The position numbers were made by a program, and so were the translations under genes. Below, piece after piece: positions 32,522 to 42,871 of a stretch of 64,000 bases of DNA. The DNA is from JADLGH01 sp964586675 (GTDB taxonomy: Bacteria > Desulfobacterota_D > UBA1144 > Nemesobacterales > UBA2774). The notes below the pieces were generated by a model. That model made no database searches and was not told where the DNA came from. It saw nothing but the letters and a program-made list of their open reading frames with translations. How positions within the stretch are numbered: the first letter of the stretch is position 1; every line of letters starts with the position of its first letter. The stretch spans positions 62,001 to 126,000 of the forward strand of contig CAZPHQ010000003.1 in the NCBI GenBank assembly GCA_964586675.1, read 5' to 3'.

Positions 32522-34720
32522 ATGACGACTGTAAAAAAAGATACGCTTAATCCGTCCCAGCACGCCGCGGTGACGCATCCGGGCGGGCCGCTGTTGGTCC
32601 TTGCTGGCGCGGGCTCGGGCAAGACGAAGATAATAACGGAACGAATCTGCCACCTCGTTACGAAAGAGGGCGTGAGCCCTCATCAAATATTGGCCGTAAC
32701 GTTCACGAACAAGGCCGCGAACGAGATGAGGGAGCGCGTTTCTCATCTGATACCCGACCGCGCCAGGAGCCTCTGGATAGGAACGTTTCACTCCACTGCG
32801 CTCAGGATACTGAAGCGCGACATCGACAAGCTCCCTGGCTTCGACAGGAACTTCGCCATATACGACGACGCGGACCAGATAAGGCTCATCAAGGAATGCA
32901 TGGCGCGGCTCAACATCGGCGAGCGGGGGGGTGAGGGCAAGCGTGGAATCGAGCCCAGGTTCGTGAGGACACGCATAGACCGCGCGAAGAACAAGGGCGG
33001 AAAGCCGGGCGATACGGGCAACGACGAGCTCGACGAGAACATTTCGAACATATACGAGCTTTACGAGAAAGAGATGCGGAAGCTGAACGCGCTCGATTTC
33101 GGCGACCTTCTCCATGTTACGGCCAGGCTTTTCGAAGAAAGGCCGGAGGTGCTGCAGGCTTACCAGGAGCAGTTCCGCCACATACTGGTCGACGAGTACC
33201 AGGATACGAACAACGTCCAGTACAGGATAGTCGAGATGCTGTCCCGAAAACACAAAAACATCTTCGTGGTAGGTGACGACAACCAGTCGATCTACGGCTG
33301 GCGAGGGGCCGACATCTCGAACATACTCAACTTCGAGAAGGATTTTCCGAGTGCTAGCGTGATCAAGCTCGAAAAGAACTACAGGTCTACAAAAAATATC
33401 CTTAACGCAGCGAACGGGCTCATCACGAAAAACAGGAACAGGCACGAAAAAAAGCTCTGGACGGAAAACCCCGAGGGCGAGAAGCTCTCGTATTTCGAGG
33501 CCGGAGACGAGAGGGAAGAGGCCAGGTATGTCGTCTCCGGGATAGAGTCCGAAGTTTCACGCGGCGGGAGGTCCTACAGAAACATCGCGGTCTTCTACAG
33601 GACCAACAACCAGTCGAGGGTAATAGAAGAAGAGCTTCTTCGTAAGGATGTACCTTACACGATAGTCGGGGCGACCGGGTTTTACCAGAGGGCCGAGATA
33701 AAGGACCTCACTGCATTCCTTCGCGTGATAGCGAATCCGAGCGACGACCTCAGCCTGAGGAGGATTATCAACGTTCCGCCGCGTGGCATCGGAAAGGGCA
33801 CGATAGACGAGCTCACCCGCCTCGCCGCCAAAGAAGAGATTCCTTTCATCGAAGCTATAAGGAAATCGATCGCGGAGAATTTATTCCCGCAGAGAACGGC
33901 GCTCTCTCTTAAAAAATTCCTCTCGATAATGGATGGTCTCATCGAATTCGAGAAAGACCACGGCATCGGAGAGACAATAGACAGGGTCCTCGAAAAAACA
34001 GGCTACCTGGAGCTTCTCGAAAAAGAACCGGAAAGACGCGAAAACGTCGGAGAAATTTTCAACATCGCAGCCGAGTTCGAAAGGGAAGAGGAAGGGGCGG
34101 GTGTGAGGGAATTTCTCGACAGGATAACGCTATCCAGCGACATCGACAGCTACAGCGAAAAAGAAGAGCGCGTCGCGCTTATGACGCTCCACAGCGCGAA
34201 GGGGTTGGAGTTCCCCGTCGTTTTCATAATAGGCATGGAAGAAAAGCTCATACCGCATTTTAACTCCATCAAGGACGACGGAGACGTCGAGGAAGAGAGG
34301 AGGCTCTTTTACGTCGGCATCACGCGCGCGAGGGAAAAGCTCTATCTCACCGGCGCAAAAAGCAGGAGATTTTTCGGCAAGGAAGAACGGCCGACGCCTT
34401 CGAGATTCGTATCGGAGCTCCCGGAGGAGCTGGTGGAAGTGAAGAATTATTACGGCGGGCTTTTGAGGGAAAGCACCCGCAGCTTCGTCCCGAGAGGCAA
34501 AGTCATGGAAAGGCCCAGGGCTGCAGTTTCGAGAGCCGCGCCGGCAGCGCCGGAGCCGGAAAACTCACACTACAAACCGGGGCAGAAGATACATCACCCT
34601 TCCTTCGGGCCGGGGACTATTACGAAGGTCGAGGGCGAAGGCGACACCGCGAAGGTAACAGTTTCGTTCCTCGGTCACGGTGTAAAGAAGATCATCGCCG
34701 CCTACCTCGAAGGGAAATAG
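32522..34720 (+). CDS. pcrA: UvrD/PcrA-type ATP-dependent DNA helicase
   Basis: A 732-residue superfamily 1A 3'-5' helicase used in nucleotide-excision repair and in clearing proteins from DNA. Motifs in order: Q motif LNPSQHAAV, Walker A LAGAGSGKT (27-35), GTFHS, Walker B LVDEYQDTN, GDDNQSIYGWRGAD, FYRTN, LMTLHSAKGLEFP and FYVGITRARE. The C-terminal 50 residues, after a spacer rich in Ala and Pro, form the Tudor-like tail with HPSFGPGTITKVEG, the segment that binds RNA polymerase in PcrA/UvrD. Its start, shortly after tRNA-Gln, may mean co-transcription. Confidence 0.96.
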   Translation: MTTVKKDTLNPSQHAAVTHPGGPLLVLAGAGSGKTKIITERICHLVTKEGVSPHQILAVTFTNKAANEMRERVSHLIPDRARSLWIGTFHSTALRILKRDIDKLPGFDRNFAIYDDADQIRLIKECMARLNIGERGGEGKRGIEPRFVRTRIDRAKNKGGKPGDTGNDELDENISNIYELYEKEMRKLNALDFGDLLHVTARLFEERPEVLQAYQEQFRHILVDEYQDTNNVQYRIVEMLSRKHKNIFVVGDDNQSIYGWRGADISNILNFEKDFPSASVIKLEKNYRSTKNILNAANGLITKNRNRHEKKLWTENPEGEKLSYFEAGDEREEARYVVSGIESEVSRGGRSYRNIAVFYRTNNQSRVIEEELLRKDVPYTIVGATGFYQRAEIKDLTAFLRVIANPSDDLSLRRIINVPPRGIGKGTIDELTRLAAKEEIPFIEAIRKSIAENLFPQRTALSLKKFLSIMDGLIEFEKDHGIGETIDRVLEKTGYLELLEKEPERRENVGEIFNIAAEFEREEEGAGVREFLDRITLSSDIDSYSEKEERVALMTLHSAKGLEFPVVFIIGMEEKLIPHFNSIKDDGDVEEERRLFYVGITRAREKLYLTGAKSRRFFGKEERPTPSRFVSELPEELVEVKNYYGGLLRESTRSFVPRGKVMERPRAAVSRAAPAAPEPENSHYKPGQKIHHPSFGPGTITKVEGEGDTAKVTVSFLGHGVKKIIAAYLEGK

Positions 34721-34755
34721 AAAGTTCTGTCCACAGTACCGGGGGACGCTACACT

Positions 34756-36216
34756 TCACGACGAGCAGCTTATGACGAGCCCGCGCTCGGAAGGCGGGGC
34801 CGGCTTGGAATACTCATCGAAGTCGTGCTGCTCGGAAAAGGGATTTTTCAGAAGGACCCTGAGCCTTTCTATCTCCGAATAATCTCTTTCATCTTCCGCC
34901 TTTCTTATCACCCTTTCGGCGAGATAATTCCTGAGAATATATTTCGGGTTAACGGAGCTCATCGTTTCTTTGCGCTCCGCATCGACGCTCCCTTCGGACA
35001 CGAGCCTTCTTTTGTACGCGGCGGCCCATTCTTTGAACGCCGGGTACTCTTCGATTGCATGTACGTTTTCACTCTTTGACTCAGCCGGGAAATCACCGAG
35101 CCCCCTCATGAAATTTGTGTAGTCAGTCTTAGTTTCCTCCAGAGTGGCAAGGAGACCTTTTATTAACGCCGGATCGCCGTCGTCCTCTTTTAAAAGCCCA
35201 AGCTTCTGTCTCATAATCCCGAGATAATATTTTCCGTAGAGCACCCGGAACCCGAAGACTATATCCTGCGAACGCTCCCGGGGAACGAGGCTCCCGAGCG
35301 CTGTCGCCAGCATCTGGAGATTCCAGAATGCGACCCCAGGCTGGTTGCCGAAGGAATACCTGCCGAAGTGGTCCGAGTGGTTGGGTATGTATTCGGGGCT
35401 GTACTCTTCGAGGAATCCGAAGGGGCCATAATCCAAAGTGAGACCTGTGATGGACATGTTGTCCGTATTCATGACCCCATGCGCGAACCCGTACGCCTGC
35501 CAGAGCGCGAGCAGTTTTGCAGTCCTGTCCACAACCTCGGATAAAAGCGAGGCGTACTTATCGTTACCGTCTTTGAGATGTGAAAAGTTGTTTTCTATTA
35601 CGTAATCGGCGAGAAGCTTCACGCTCTCTCCCCGGCCCGTGTAGTGAAACCCCTCGAATGAGCCGAAGCGGACGTGCGTCTCCGCCATACGGAGAAGCAT
35701 CGCGCCCCTCTCCGTCGTCTCGCGCTCGACCTTCTCGTCGCTCCCGACTATGGAGAGCGCCCGCGTCGTCGGTATGCCGAGGCCGTGCATCGCCTCACCG
35801 CAAAGATATTCCCGTATGACCGACCTGAGAACGGCCCTTCCGTCGAACACGCGCGCGTACTTCGTTCTACCCGCCCCCTTCAAATGAAGGTCCCACTTTC
35901 CGCCGCGCGCGTTTCTTACCTCGCCCAGAAGTATCGCCCTCCCGTCACCAATGTCTGGATTGTAGACGCCGAACTGGTGCCCGGTGTAATACATGGCGAG
36001 AGGATACGAGCCGGGTATCGCTTTCCCGCCGGAGAGATAGAGCGCGAGCTCAGGATTATTTACCTCCTCCGGGTCGAGGTCTATAAGCACGGCCGCATCG
36101 GGATTAAAGCAGACGAGCCGCGGATTCTCGAACGGTGTCGGGCGGACGGCGTCGTAGAAATCCACGGGAAGCCTGCTATAAGTGTTGTCGAAATCGAGCT
36201 CCGTTATCCTTTTCAT
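34756..36216 (-). CDS. selO: Protein adenylyltransferase SelO (YdiU/UPF0061)
   Basis: A 486-residue pseudokinase-fold enzyme that transfers AMP from ATP to Ser/Thr/Tyr of target proteins, with a role in oxidative stress in characterised members. Diagnostic segments include YYTGHQFGVYNPDIGDGRAI, HLKGAGRTKYARVFDGRAVL, SIREYL-type and ETTERGAMLLRMAETHVRFG, and the metal/catalytic part GVMNTDNMSITGLTLDYGPF. The C-terminus ends SCSS; a conserved Cys near the end is a family trait that allows redox control. It converges on pcrA and is divergent from the small DUF2103-like gene. Confidence 0.95.
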   Translation of the reverse strand: MKRITELDFDNTYSRLPVDFYDAVRPTPFENPRLVCFNPDAAVLIDLDPEEVNNPELALYLSGGKAIPGSYPLAMYYTGHQFGVYNPDIGDGRAILLGEVRNARGGKWDLHLKGAGRTKYARVFDGRAVLRSVIREYLCGEAMHGLGIPTTRALSIVGSDEKVERETTERGAMLLRMAETHVRFGSFEGFHYTGRGESVKLLADYVIENNFSHLKDGNDKYASLLSEVVDRTAKLLALWQAYGFAHGVMNTDNMSITGLTLDYGPFGFLEEYSPEYIPNHSDHFGRYSFGNQPGVAFWNLQMLATALGSLVPRERSQDIVFGFRVLYGKYYLGIMRQKLGLLKEDDGDPALIKGLLATLEETKTDYTNFMRGLGDFPAESKSENVHAIEEYPAFKEWAAAYKRRLVSEGSVDAERKETMSSVNPKYILRNYLAERVIRKAEDERDYSEIERLRVLLKNPFSEQHDFDEYSKPAPPSERGLVISCSS

Positions 36217-36295
36217 AAGAGACGTCCTGCTACCGTTGGGAAAGCGCCTAATGTCATTGTATATTTAACCTCAACTTCACATTCGCTCAAGGCCG

Positions 36296-36586
36296 ATGAA
36301 GCACAGGAAAAACAAGATCAAGCGTCAGCACAGCATAATCAAGGGCCTGAGAAGCTTTCTCGAAGACAGGCTTTCGCCGCTCGATTTTATCGAATCGATA
36401 ATCCCCGGGGAGATTAAAGTAGGCAAGAAAACCGGTGAGAATCTCGAAGTCAGGTACAGGTACAGCACTGTGAGCGGCGCGAAGCTTATTGCCAGGAGCG
36501 GCACATCGGTACAGGAGGTTTTCGTCGTGACGAGCGATCCGGATAAGCTGAAAGAAATTATAGATTCCACGCGCGAGAAAAATTAG
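36296..36586 (+). CDS. DUF2103-like small protein
   Basis: A 96-residue protein resembling the DUF2103 family (predicted metal-binding). The N-terminus is strongly basic (MKHRKNKIKRQHSIIKGLRS), followed by a predicted helix and a beta-rich part SIIPGEIKVGKK, GAKLIARSGTSVQEVFVVTS. The ending VQEVFVVT is the piece I recognise from the family. Its last four bases overlap the stop of the convergent dnaE. No function is known; a nucleic-acid contact via the basic start is a guess. Confidence 0.65.
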   Translation: MKHRKNKIKRQHSIIKGLRSFLEDRLSPLDFIESIIPGEIKVGKKTGENLEVRYRYSTVSGAKLIARSGTSVQEVFVVTSDPDKLKEIIDSTREKN

Positions 36587-39500
36587 GAGAGCCTGAGGCA
36601 GTTCTTACCGAGAAGCGACTCTACTTCGTATATAAAATTATCCTCGATATCGACCCTGTTATCCTCGACCTCTATGACAGCCTCCCCGTGATCAGTTTCG
36701 AGGTGAACGTGCACGACCGCCTGCCCCGGATAAGAATTGAATATCTCCTTCAGGCGGACGAAGTTTTCCTTCCGGAGCGAGCCGTTCCCGAGGCTTATGT
36801 GAACCGTCGAGCCGTTCCGCATTCCCTTTATCGGCATGATCTCGACCGCCCTGATTTTCACCCTGTCTTCGCCCGGCTCGAGCACGCCCTTTATGATCAC
36901 GGGCTCTATCTTGTCTTCGAGGAGGTCGAGTGACTTTCGGAGAAGGTCGTTGAATATGAAAACCTCGACGGAGCCATTGAGGTCCTCTATGATGAGATTT
37001 CCGAATATTCCGGAGCCGCTTTTCGTGTGCTTAACGGTAAGCGTACGCACGACCCCGGCGACCGTGACTTCCTGCTTCTCTTTTATTTCGAGGAGCGACT
37101 CGGTATCCGTGATCGCCGTCCTTCCCAGCTCGGAGAGGTATTTCGTCAGCGGATGGCTTGTGACGTAAAACCCCAGCATGTCCATCTCGTTCTTCAAAAG
37201 CTCCTTCTCAGCCCATTCCTCTAGCTCGGCAAGCTTCGGGAGCGAAATCGCGTCGTTGAGCGCGAAGAGGCTGTGCTGCCCATCGACAGAGCTCTTCTGT
37301 CTGATGGACGTGTAGCTTATCAGCATGTCGAGAGACTCTATGAGGCTCGCCCTGTTTATGCCGAGCGAGTCGAACGCTCCGCTCTTTATGAGGCTCTCGA
37401 AGGTTCTGCGATTCAGCCTCCGCGCCTCGACGTGCTCGCAGAACTCGAATATGGTCGAGAACCTCCCCTTATCGCGCCGCGCGCTGATTATAGATTCCAC
37501 CGTCCCTTCGCCGACATTCTTTATAGCGGCGAGCCCGAAGCGTATGCTGCCGTTCGACGCCGTGAAACCGTCGAGGCTGACATTCACGTCCGGCGCGAGG
37601 ACGGGGATACCCATCTGCTTGCATTCAGTGATGCTGGATATGACCTTATCCGTGTTCCCCGATTCGACGGACATCAGCGCCGCCATGAACTCGGCCGGGT
37701 AGTGCGTCTTGAGATACGCCGTCTGGTAGGTGATTAGCGCGTAGGCCGTGCTGTGGCTCTTGTTGAAGGAGTATTCGGCGAATTTCTCCATCGCGTCGAA
37801 TATCTCCTCGGCCTTCTTGTCCTTTATTCCCTTTTCCTTCGCGCCCTGGAGGAACCTTTCACGCTGCGCCTTCATCTCTTCGGGTTTTTTCTTACCCATC
37901 GCACGGCGGAGAAGGTCGGCTTCGCCGAGGCTGTAGCTGGCGACGACGCTCGCCGTCTTCATAATCTGCTCCTGGTAAACGAAGAGCCCGTACGTGTCTT
38001 TGAGGACGTCCTGGAGCTCGGGGAGCGGATACTGAACTTTTTTCCCGTGCTTCCGGCCTATGTATTCATCGACCATGCCGCTGTCGAGAGGGCCCGGCCT
38101 GTACAGCGCGAGGACAGCAATGATGTCCTCGAAGTCCGTCGGCTGGAGCTTAGTCAGAAGCTCTTTCATCCCTGAGGATTCAATCTGGAATATTCCGCGC
38201 GTCTTGCCGCTCGAGAGGAGGCTGTAAACGGCCTGGTCGTCGAGCGGGATTTTCTTGATGTCGAAGTTGCCGCGGTCGCCGTAATTTTCTCTTATGAGCT
38301 TGAGTGCCTTGTCTATAACGGTGAGAGTCTTGAGTCCGAGAAAATCGAACTTCACGAAGCCGAGCTCTTCGACTGTGTTCATGTCGAACTGTGTCACGAT
38401 TTCATCGTTGGAGCCTTTGTAGAGCGGTATGTGGTCTGCGAGCGGCTCGTTCGCTATCACTATCCCGGCGGCGTGCGTCGAGGAATGCCGAACCATATTT
38501 TCGAGCGGCTTCGCGAGCTCTATAAGCTCCTGGAGGGGAGGGGAGCCCTCAATCAGCTTTCTCAACTCCGGCACGCTTTCAAGCGCCTTGTCGATGCTGA
38601 ACACCTTGCCCCTGAAGCTCGGGATGAGCTTCGTCACTTTATCCACATCGGCGTAGGGAATGCCCAGCACTCTGCCGACATCCTTGACGACAGCCTTCGC
38701 GGACATTGTCCCGAACGTCCCTATCTGGGCGACTTTGTCCTCGCCGTATTTTCGCGTGACGTATCTTATCACTTCGTCACGCCCCTCGGCGCAGAAGTCT
38801 ATGTCTATATCGGGCATGCTGATGCGTTCGGGGTTCAGGAACCTCTCGAATATGAGGTTATACGGGATCGGGTCGACCTCGGTTATGCCGAGGACGTATG
38901 CGACGAGGCTCCCCGCCGCGCTTCCGCGCCCGGGGCCGACGGGGATTCCGTTCGACTTCGCGTAGTTTATAAAATCGGCGACGACGAGGAAGTATCCTGA
39001 AAATCCCATCTTCTGAATGATGTCGATCTCTGTTTCGAGCCTCTCGTTATACTCCGCAGTTCTTTCTCCCGATATGTCGCCTTCCTTTATACGCTCCGAG
39101 AGCTTTTCCCTCGCGAGCTCCGCCATGTGCTCGTCGAGCGACTTCCCCCCCTCTACCTCGAACTCCGGCAGCTTGTATCCGTCGCGCTCGAACTGAAAAT
39201 CGCATCTCTTCGCGATCTCCCCGGTCATCTGTATCGCGTCTTCGAACCCTTCGAGGTCGCGCATCATCTCGCCTTCGGATTTAAGGTAATACTGGTCGCC
39301 CTGGAATTTGAACCTGTTCTCGTCCTGGAGCGAGGAGCCTGTCTGTATGCAAAGGAGCGCATCGTGCGGGCGGGAATCGCTCTGCCTGAGGAAGTGGCAG
39401 TCGTTCGTCGCGACGACGGATATGTTCAGCTTCTCCCCTATTTCCTTTACCTTCTTGTTCACCCTCTTCTGCTCGGGGAGCCCTGTCGCCTGGACTTCGA

Positions 39501-40029
39501 GATAATACCTGTCGCCAAACATCTCTTTATACATGGAGGCGACGCCCAGGGCGGCGTTCATGTCCTTGCCGAAAATGGCCTTCGAAAGCTCGCTGTTGAG
39601 GCAGCCACTCAACACTATCAGCCCTTCCCTGTGCTGGTCCAGGAGCTCGTGGTCAATGCGGGGCCTTCTGTAAAATCCGTCGAAGTAGGCCTTCGTAACG
39701 AGGCGGGAAAGGTTCCTGTACCCTTCCCTGTTCATGGAGAGGACTGTAAGGTGATGGGTCTTGCCGTCGGATGGATTATCGCGGTTTAGCTTCTGCGTTA
39801 TATAAAGCTCGCAGCCTATGATCGGCTTTATCCCGGCGCCTACGGCGGACTTGTAAAACTCGTACGCGCCGAAGAGGTTTCCGTGGTCCGTCAGCGCCAC
39901 GGCCTCCATGCCGAATTCCTTCGCCTGGGGAAAAAGGTCCTCGAATTTTATGGCCCCGTCGAGGAGCGAGTACTGGGAATGAAGGTGCAGATGGACAAAA
40001 CCGCCGGACATTCCTTCTATTATATCCAT
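36583..40029 (-). CDS. dnaE: DNA polymerase III, alpha subunit
   Basis: The 1148-residue replicative polymerase. The N-terminal PHP domain has HLHLHSQYSLLDGA at about 13-26 and LTDHGN near 46-51, with most metal-binding His and Asp residues of an active PHP present. The catalytic Asp pair is in PDIDIDFC near 405-412, and KFDFLGLKTLTV and YRPGPLDSGM are further family landmarks. A helix-hairpin-helix region and an OB fold (ITVAGVVRTL-like, near residue 1000) follow. The start has no strong ribosome site; an alternative ATG lies six codons later. It is divergent from ftsY across a 260-base gap. Confidence 0.97.
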   Translation of the reverse strand: MDIIEGMSGGFVHLHLHSQYSLLDGAIKFEDLFPQAKEFGMEAVALTDHGNLFGAYEFYKSAVGAGIKPIIGCELYITQKLNRDNPSDGKTHHLTVLSMNREGYRNLSRLVTKAYFDGFYRRPRIDHELLDQHREGLIVLSGCLNSELSKAIFGKDMNAALGVASMYKEMFGDRYYLEVQATGLPEQKRVNKKVKEIGEKLNISVVATNDCHFLRQSDSRPHDALLCIQTGSSLQDENRFKFQGDQYYLKSEGEMMRDLEGFEDAIQMTGEIAKRCDFQFERDGYKLPEFEVEGGKSLDEHMAELAREKLSERIKEGDISGERTAEYNERLETEIDIIQKMGFSGYFLVVADFINYAKSNGIPVGPGRGSAAGSLVAYVLGITEVDPIPYNLIFERFLNPERISMPDIDIDFCAEGRDEVIRYVTRKYGEDKVAQIGTFGTMSAKAVVKDVGRVLGIPYADVDKVTKLIPSFRGKVFSIDKALESVPELRKLIEGSPPLQELIELAKPLENMVRHSSTHAAGIVIANEPLADHIPLYKGSNDEIVTQFDMNTVEELGFVKFDFLGLKTLTVIDKALKLIRENYGDRGNFDIKKIPLDDQAVYSLLSSGKTRGIFQIESSGMKELLTKLQPTDFEDIIAVLALYRPGPLDSGMVDEYIGRKHGKKVQYPLPELQDVLKDTYGLFVYQEQIMKTASVVASYSLGEADLLRRAMGKKKPEEMKAQRERFLQGAKEKGIKDKKAEEIFDAMEKFAEYSFNKSHSTAYALITYQTAYLKTHYPAEFMAALMSVESGNTDKVISSITECKQMGIPVLAPDVNVSLDGFTASNGSIRFGLAAIKNVGEGTVESIISARRDKGRFSTIFEFCEHVEARRLNRRTFESLIKSGAFDSLGINRASLIESLDMLISYTSIRQKSSVDGQHSLFALNDAISLPKLAELEEWAEKELLKNEMDMLGFYVTSHPLTKYLSELGRTAITDTESLLEIKEKQEVTVAGVVRTLTVKHTKSGSGIFGNLIIEDLNGSVEVFIFNDLLRKSLDLLEDKIEPVIIKGVLEPGEDRVKIRAVEIMPIKGMRNGSTVHISLGNGSLRKENFVRLKEIFNSYPGQAVVHVHLETDHGEAVIEVEDNRVDIEDNFIYEVESLLGKNCLRLS

Positions 40030-40289
40030 GATGGCTTTGGCTGTTCAAGTATCGAAAAAACTTCTTTACTTTCCCGAAGGTTAGGCGGTATGTATAAAGC
40101 CCGCGCAGACAATATAGCCCGGCGCAGGTACGACGATATTGAAAACCCGCCCCTTAAAAGTATATTAACCCTCTCCGGATGACAGGCGCGGGGAGCATCC
40201 ACGGCATATGTTATCCTAATGGCTCTGAGAATACTCGCACTTTTAACGAGCCATATTGAACGGCGGTTTTAAGGAGGCCTTATATTAAT

Positions 40290-41696
40290 ATGGAAGAAAT
40301 ATTTTCCTACCTGAACAGCATGCTGCCGAGCCCGTACTCGGACCTGGTCACGGTTGCCGCGATATTCGCGGTTTTACTTGTAGTTGCATTCATAATTTCA
40401 TTCCTTTTCGAGCGGAAGCCCGGAAAGCCCGCGCAGCCCGAGCCCAGGGCTCCCGAAGCGCCGGAGCCCGAGATAAAAGCGGTTCCACCTCCAGACCTCG
40501 AAGTGTTCAAGGCCCCGCCGCACGAAGTGATACGCGAGCCCGAGACGGTATCCGTAAAAAGGGAAGCTCCGCCCGCGCCTGGGGTAAAACGCGCCGCCGA
40601 GCCCGCTCCCTTACCGGAGCCTACACCGCTGCCCGAAGAGCGTCAGGAGACGATTGCAACGCCGGCAGAGCAAGAAATTACCCCCGAGCCTGCAGCGCCC
40701 GCGCCCGCTCCGGAACCCGAGCCCGAGCCCGAACCCGGACCGGTTGAAGAAGTCCCGGAAACAAAAGAAGGCCTCTTCGCGCGTCTGAGAAAAGGGCTCT
40801 CGAAAACACACACCGGCTTTCTCGGAAAGCTCGGCGAGGTGATTTCGAACAGGGAAATTAACGACGACCTCTGGGACGAATTCGAGGAGACGCTGATAAT
40901 GGCCGACCTCGGCATGGGGACGACGATGAAACTTAAGGAGAGAGTGCAGTCCCGTCTAAAGAAGAAGTCGCTCTCCGACTCCGGCGCGATAACGGAAGCC
41001 CTGAAGGAAGAAATCCTCGCCATACTCAAGAGCGCCGAGGCAAAGCCGCTTTCGATTTCGGAGAAGCCCTTCGTCATAATGATCGCGGGTGTAAACGGCG
41101 TCGGAAAGACGACGACAATAGGCAAGCTCGCCAACAGGTTCAAGAAAGATAACAGGCAGGTCATGGTCGCCGCAGGGGACACTTTCAGGGCGGCCGCCAC
41201 CGAGCAGCTCGAAGTGTGGTCGAAGCGCGTAGGCTCCGATTTCATAAAGGGTCATAGCGGTGCGGACCCTTCGTCCGTAGCATTCGACGCTGTCAAGGCG
41301 GCGTCGGCGCGCGGGACGGACATCCTCATAATCGACACCGCCGGCAGGCTCCACACCAAGGGCAACCTCATGGACGAGATAAAGAAGATGAAGCGCGTCA
41401 TCTCGCGCGAGATGGAAAGTGCGCCTCACGAGACGTTCCTTGTGCTCGACGCCACCACGGGACAGAACGCCGTTCAGCAGGCCAAGATGTTCAACGATGC
41501 CCTCGGCGTAACGGGAATAGTGTTGACGAAGTTAGATGGCACCGCCAAGGGCGGCGTCATAATCGCGATAGCCGATGAGCTCAACATACCGGTAAGATTC
41601 ATCGGCATAGGCGAGGCGCTCGGAGACCTGAGAGAGTTCAACGCAGACGATTTCGTGGAGGCCCTCTTTTACGAAGGAGGGGAAACCGTTCATTGA
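40290..41696 (+). CDS. ftsY: Signal recognition particle receptor FtsY
   Basis: Receives SRP-ribosome complexes at the inner membrane. The 468-residue protein has a single N-terminal transmembrane helix (about 18-40), a long Pro/Glu/Ala-rich tether (about 44-165, with runs of Pro-Glu repeats), an N helical bundle, and a GTPase domain with GVNGVGKTTTIGKLA at about 266-280, DTFRAAATEQL, DTAGRLHTK and TKLDGTAKGG. The transmembrane helix makes it an integral form, unlike E. coli FtsY, which binds membranes peripherally. AAGGAGG lies about 12 bases before the start. Confidence 0.96.
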   Translation: MEEIFSYLNSMLPSPYSDLVTVAAIFAVLLVVAFIISFLFERKPGKPAQPEPRAPEAPEPEIKAVPPPDLEVFKAPPHEVIREPETVSVKREAPPAPGVKRAAEPAPLPEPTPLPEERQETIATPAEQEITPEPAAPAPAPEPEPEPEPGPVEEVPETKEGLFARLRKGLSKTHTGFLGKLGEVISNREINDDLWDEFEETLIMADLGMGTTMKLKERVQSRLKKKSLSDSGAITEALKEEILAILKSAEAKPLSISEKPFVIMIAGVNGVGKTTTIGKLANRFKKDNRQVMVAAGDTFRAAATEQLEVWSKRVGSDFIKGHSGADPSSVAFDAVKAASARGTDILIIDTAGRLHTKGNLMDEIKKMKRVISREMESAPHETFLVLDATTGQNAVQQAKMFNDALGVTGIVLTKLDGTAKGGVIIAIADELNIPVRFIGIGEALGDLREFNADDFVEALFYEGGETVH

Positions 41697-41746
41697 GCCG
41701 ACCTTACGGTTCCCTTTACCGTACGGATTAGTAAACTTAAGCTAAG

Positions 41747-42871
41747 ATGCCGAGGGATCAACACAGTAAGTACATGTCGATCGCCCTTAAGCTCGCCCTG
41801 AAGGCCGAGGGCATGACGAGCCCGAACCCGCTCGTCGGGGCAGTGCTCGTAAAAGGCGGGAAGATCATAGGCAAGGGCTTTCATAAAATGGCCGGTCTCC
41901 CGCACGCCGAAATAGAGGCTTTCGCGGATGCCGAAACGAACGGGCACAGATTAAAAGGGGCCACGCTATACGTCACCCTCGAGCCCTGCTGCCACGAGGG
42001 CAAAAGAACCCCCCCCTGCGTAAACGCAATAATCGAAAAAGGCATATCGCGCGTCGTGGTCGCGGCAGGCGATCCAAACCCGAAGGTATGCGGGAACGGT
42101 TTCTCCATACTGAGAGACGAGGGCGTCGAGGTCATACCTTTTGTTCTCGAACAAAAAGCCCTTGATCTCAACGAGGCGTACAACAAATATATAACGACGG
42201 GCGTACCCTTCGTTACCTTAAAGCTCGCGGCCACACTCGACGGGAAGATAGCGGCTTTCACCGGTGACTCTAAGTGGATAGGGAGCGAGAGGCAGAGAAA
42301 GCTCGCCCACAAGCTGAGAAGCGCATCCGACGCCGTCATTGTAGGCGTGGGAACCGTCCTCAGGGACGACCCGAAGCTGAACGCGAGGCTCTCAGGCCGT
42401 GAGATACGTCAGCCGATTCCGGTGATACTGGACAGGACGCTTAGAACTCCGCCCGGGTCGAGCGTGTTCAAGGCCCACGGCAGCGTGATAATCGCGACCG
42501 TAAAACCGGTCAATCCCGGAAAGAAGAAACGCCTCGAAGAGGCCGGGGCCAGGGTGCTCGAAATCGGTCACGATAGACAAGGCCTTCCCGACATGAAAAA
42601 ACTCCTCCGCGAGCTCGGGAGGAACGAAATAGTGAGCGTCCTCATCGAGGGCGGCAGCAAGGCCGCCGCGAGCGCGCTAAAGTCTGGACTGGTCGATAAG
42701 GTAACGTTTTTCTACGCGCCGAAGATCCTCGGGGGCGACGGCGTCAGCATGATAGACGGCCTCGGAATCAAAAGCGTAAAGAACGCTGTGCAGGTAACTG
42801 ATGTTAAAATTACCAGGCTCGGAGAAGAGCTCATGGTCGAAGGATATGTAAAAAAGCGCGGAGGGAAGTGA
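41747..42871 (+). CDS. ribD: Bifunctional riboflavin deaminase/reductase RibD
   Basis: Carries out two successive steps of riboflavin synthesis. The N-terminal deaminase (about 1-145) has the zinc motif HAEIEAF (His53, Glu55) and the Cys pair in TLEPCCHEGKRTPPC; the C-terminal reductase (about 150-370) has KLAATLDGKIA and LIEGGSKAAASAL and binds NADPH. The 374-residue length is standard. No other rib gene is nearby: it is followed at once by nadD, so the short cluster joins flavin and NAD cofactor synthesis. Confidence 0.96.
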   Translation: MPRDQHSKYMSIALKLALKAEGMTSPNPLVGAVLVKGGKIIGKGFHKMAGLPHAEIEAFADAETNGHRLKGATLYVTLEPCCHEGKRTPPCVNAIIEKGISRVVVAAGDPNPKVCGNGFSILRDEGVEVIPFVLEQKALDLNEAYNKYITTGVPFVTLKLAATLDGKIAAFTGDSKWIGSERQRKLAHKLRSASDAVIVGVGTVLRDDPKLNARLSGREIRQPIPVILDRTLRTPPGSSVFKAHGSVIIATVKPVNPGKKKRLEEAGARVLEIGHDRQGLPDMKKLLRELGRNEIVSVLIEGGSKAAASALKSGLVDKVTFFYAPKILGGDGVSMIDGLGIKSVKNAVQVTDVKITRLGEELMVEGYVKKRGGK

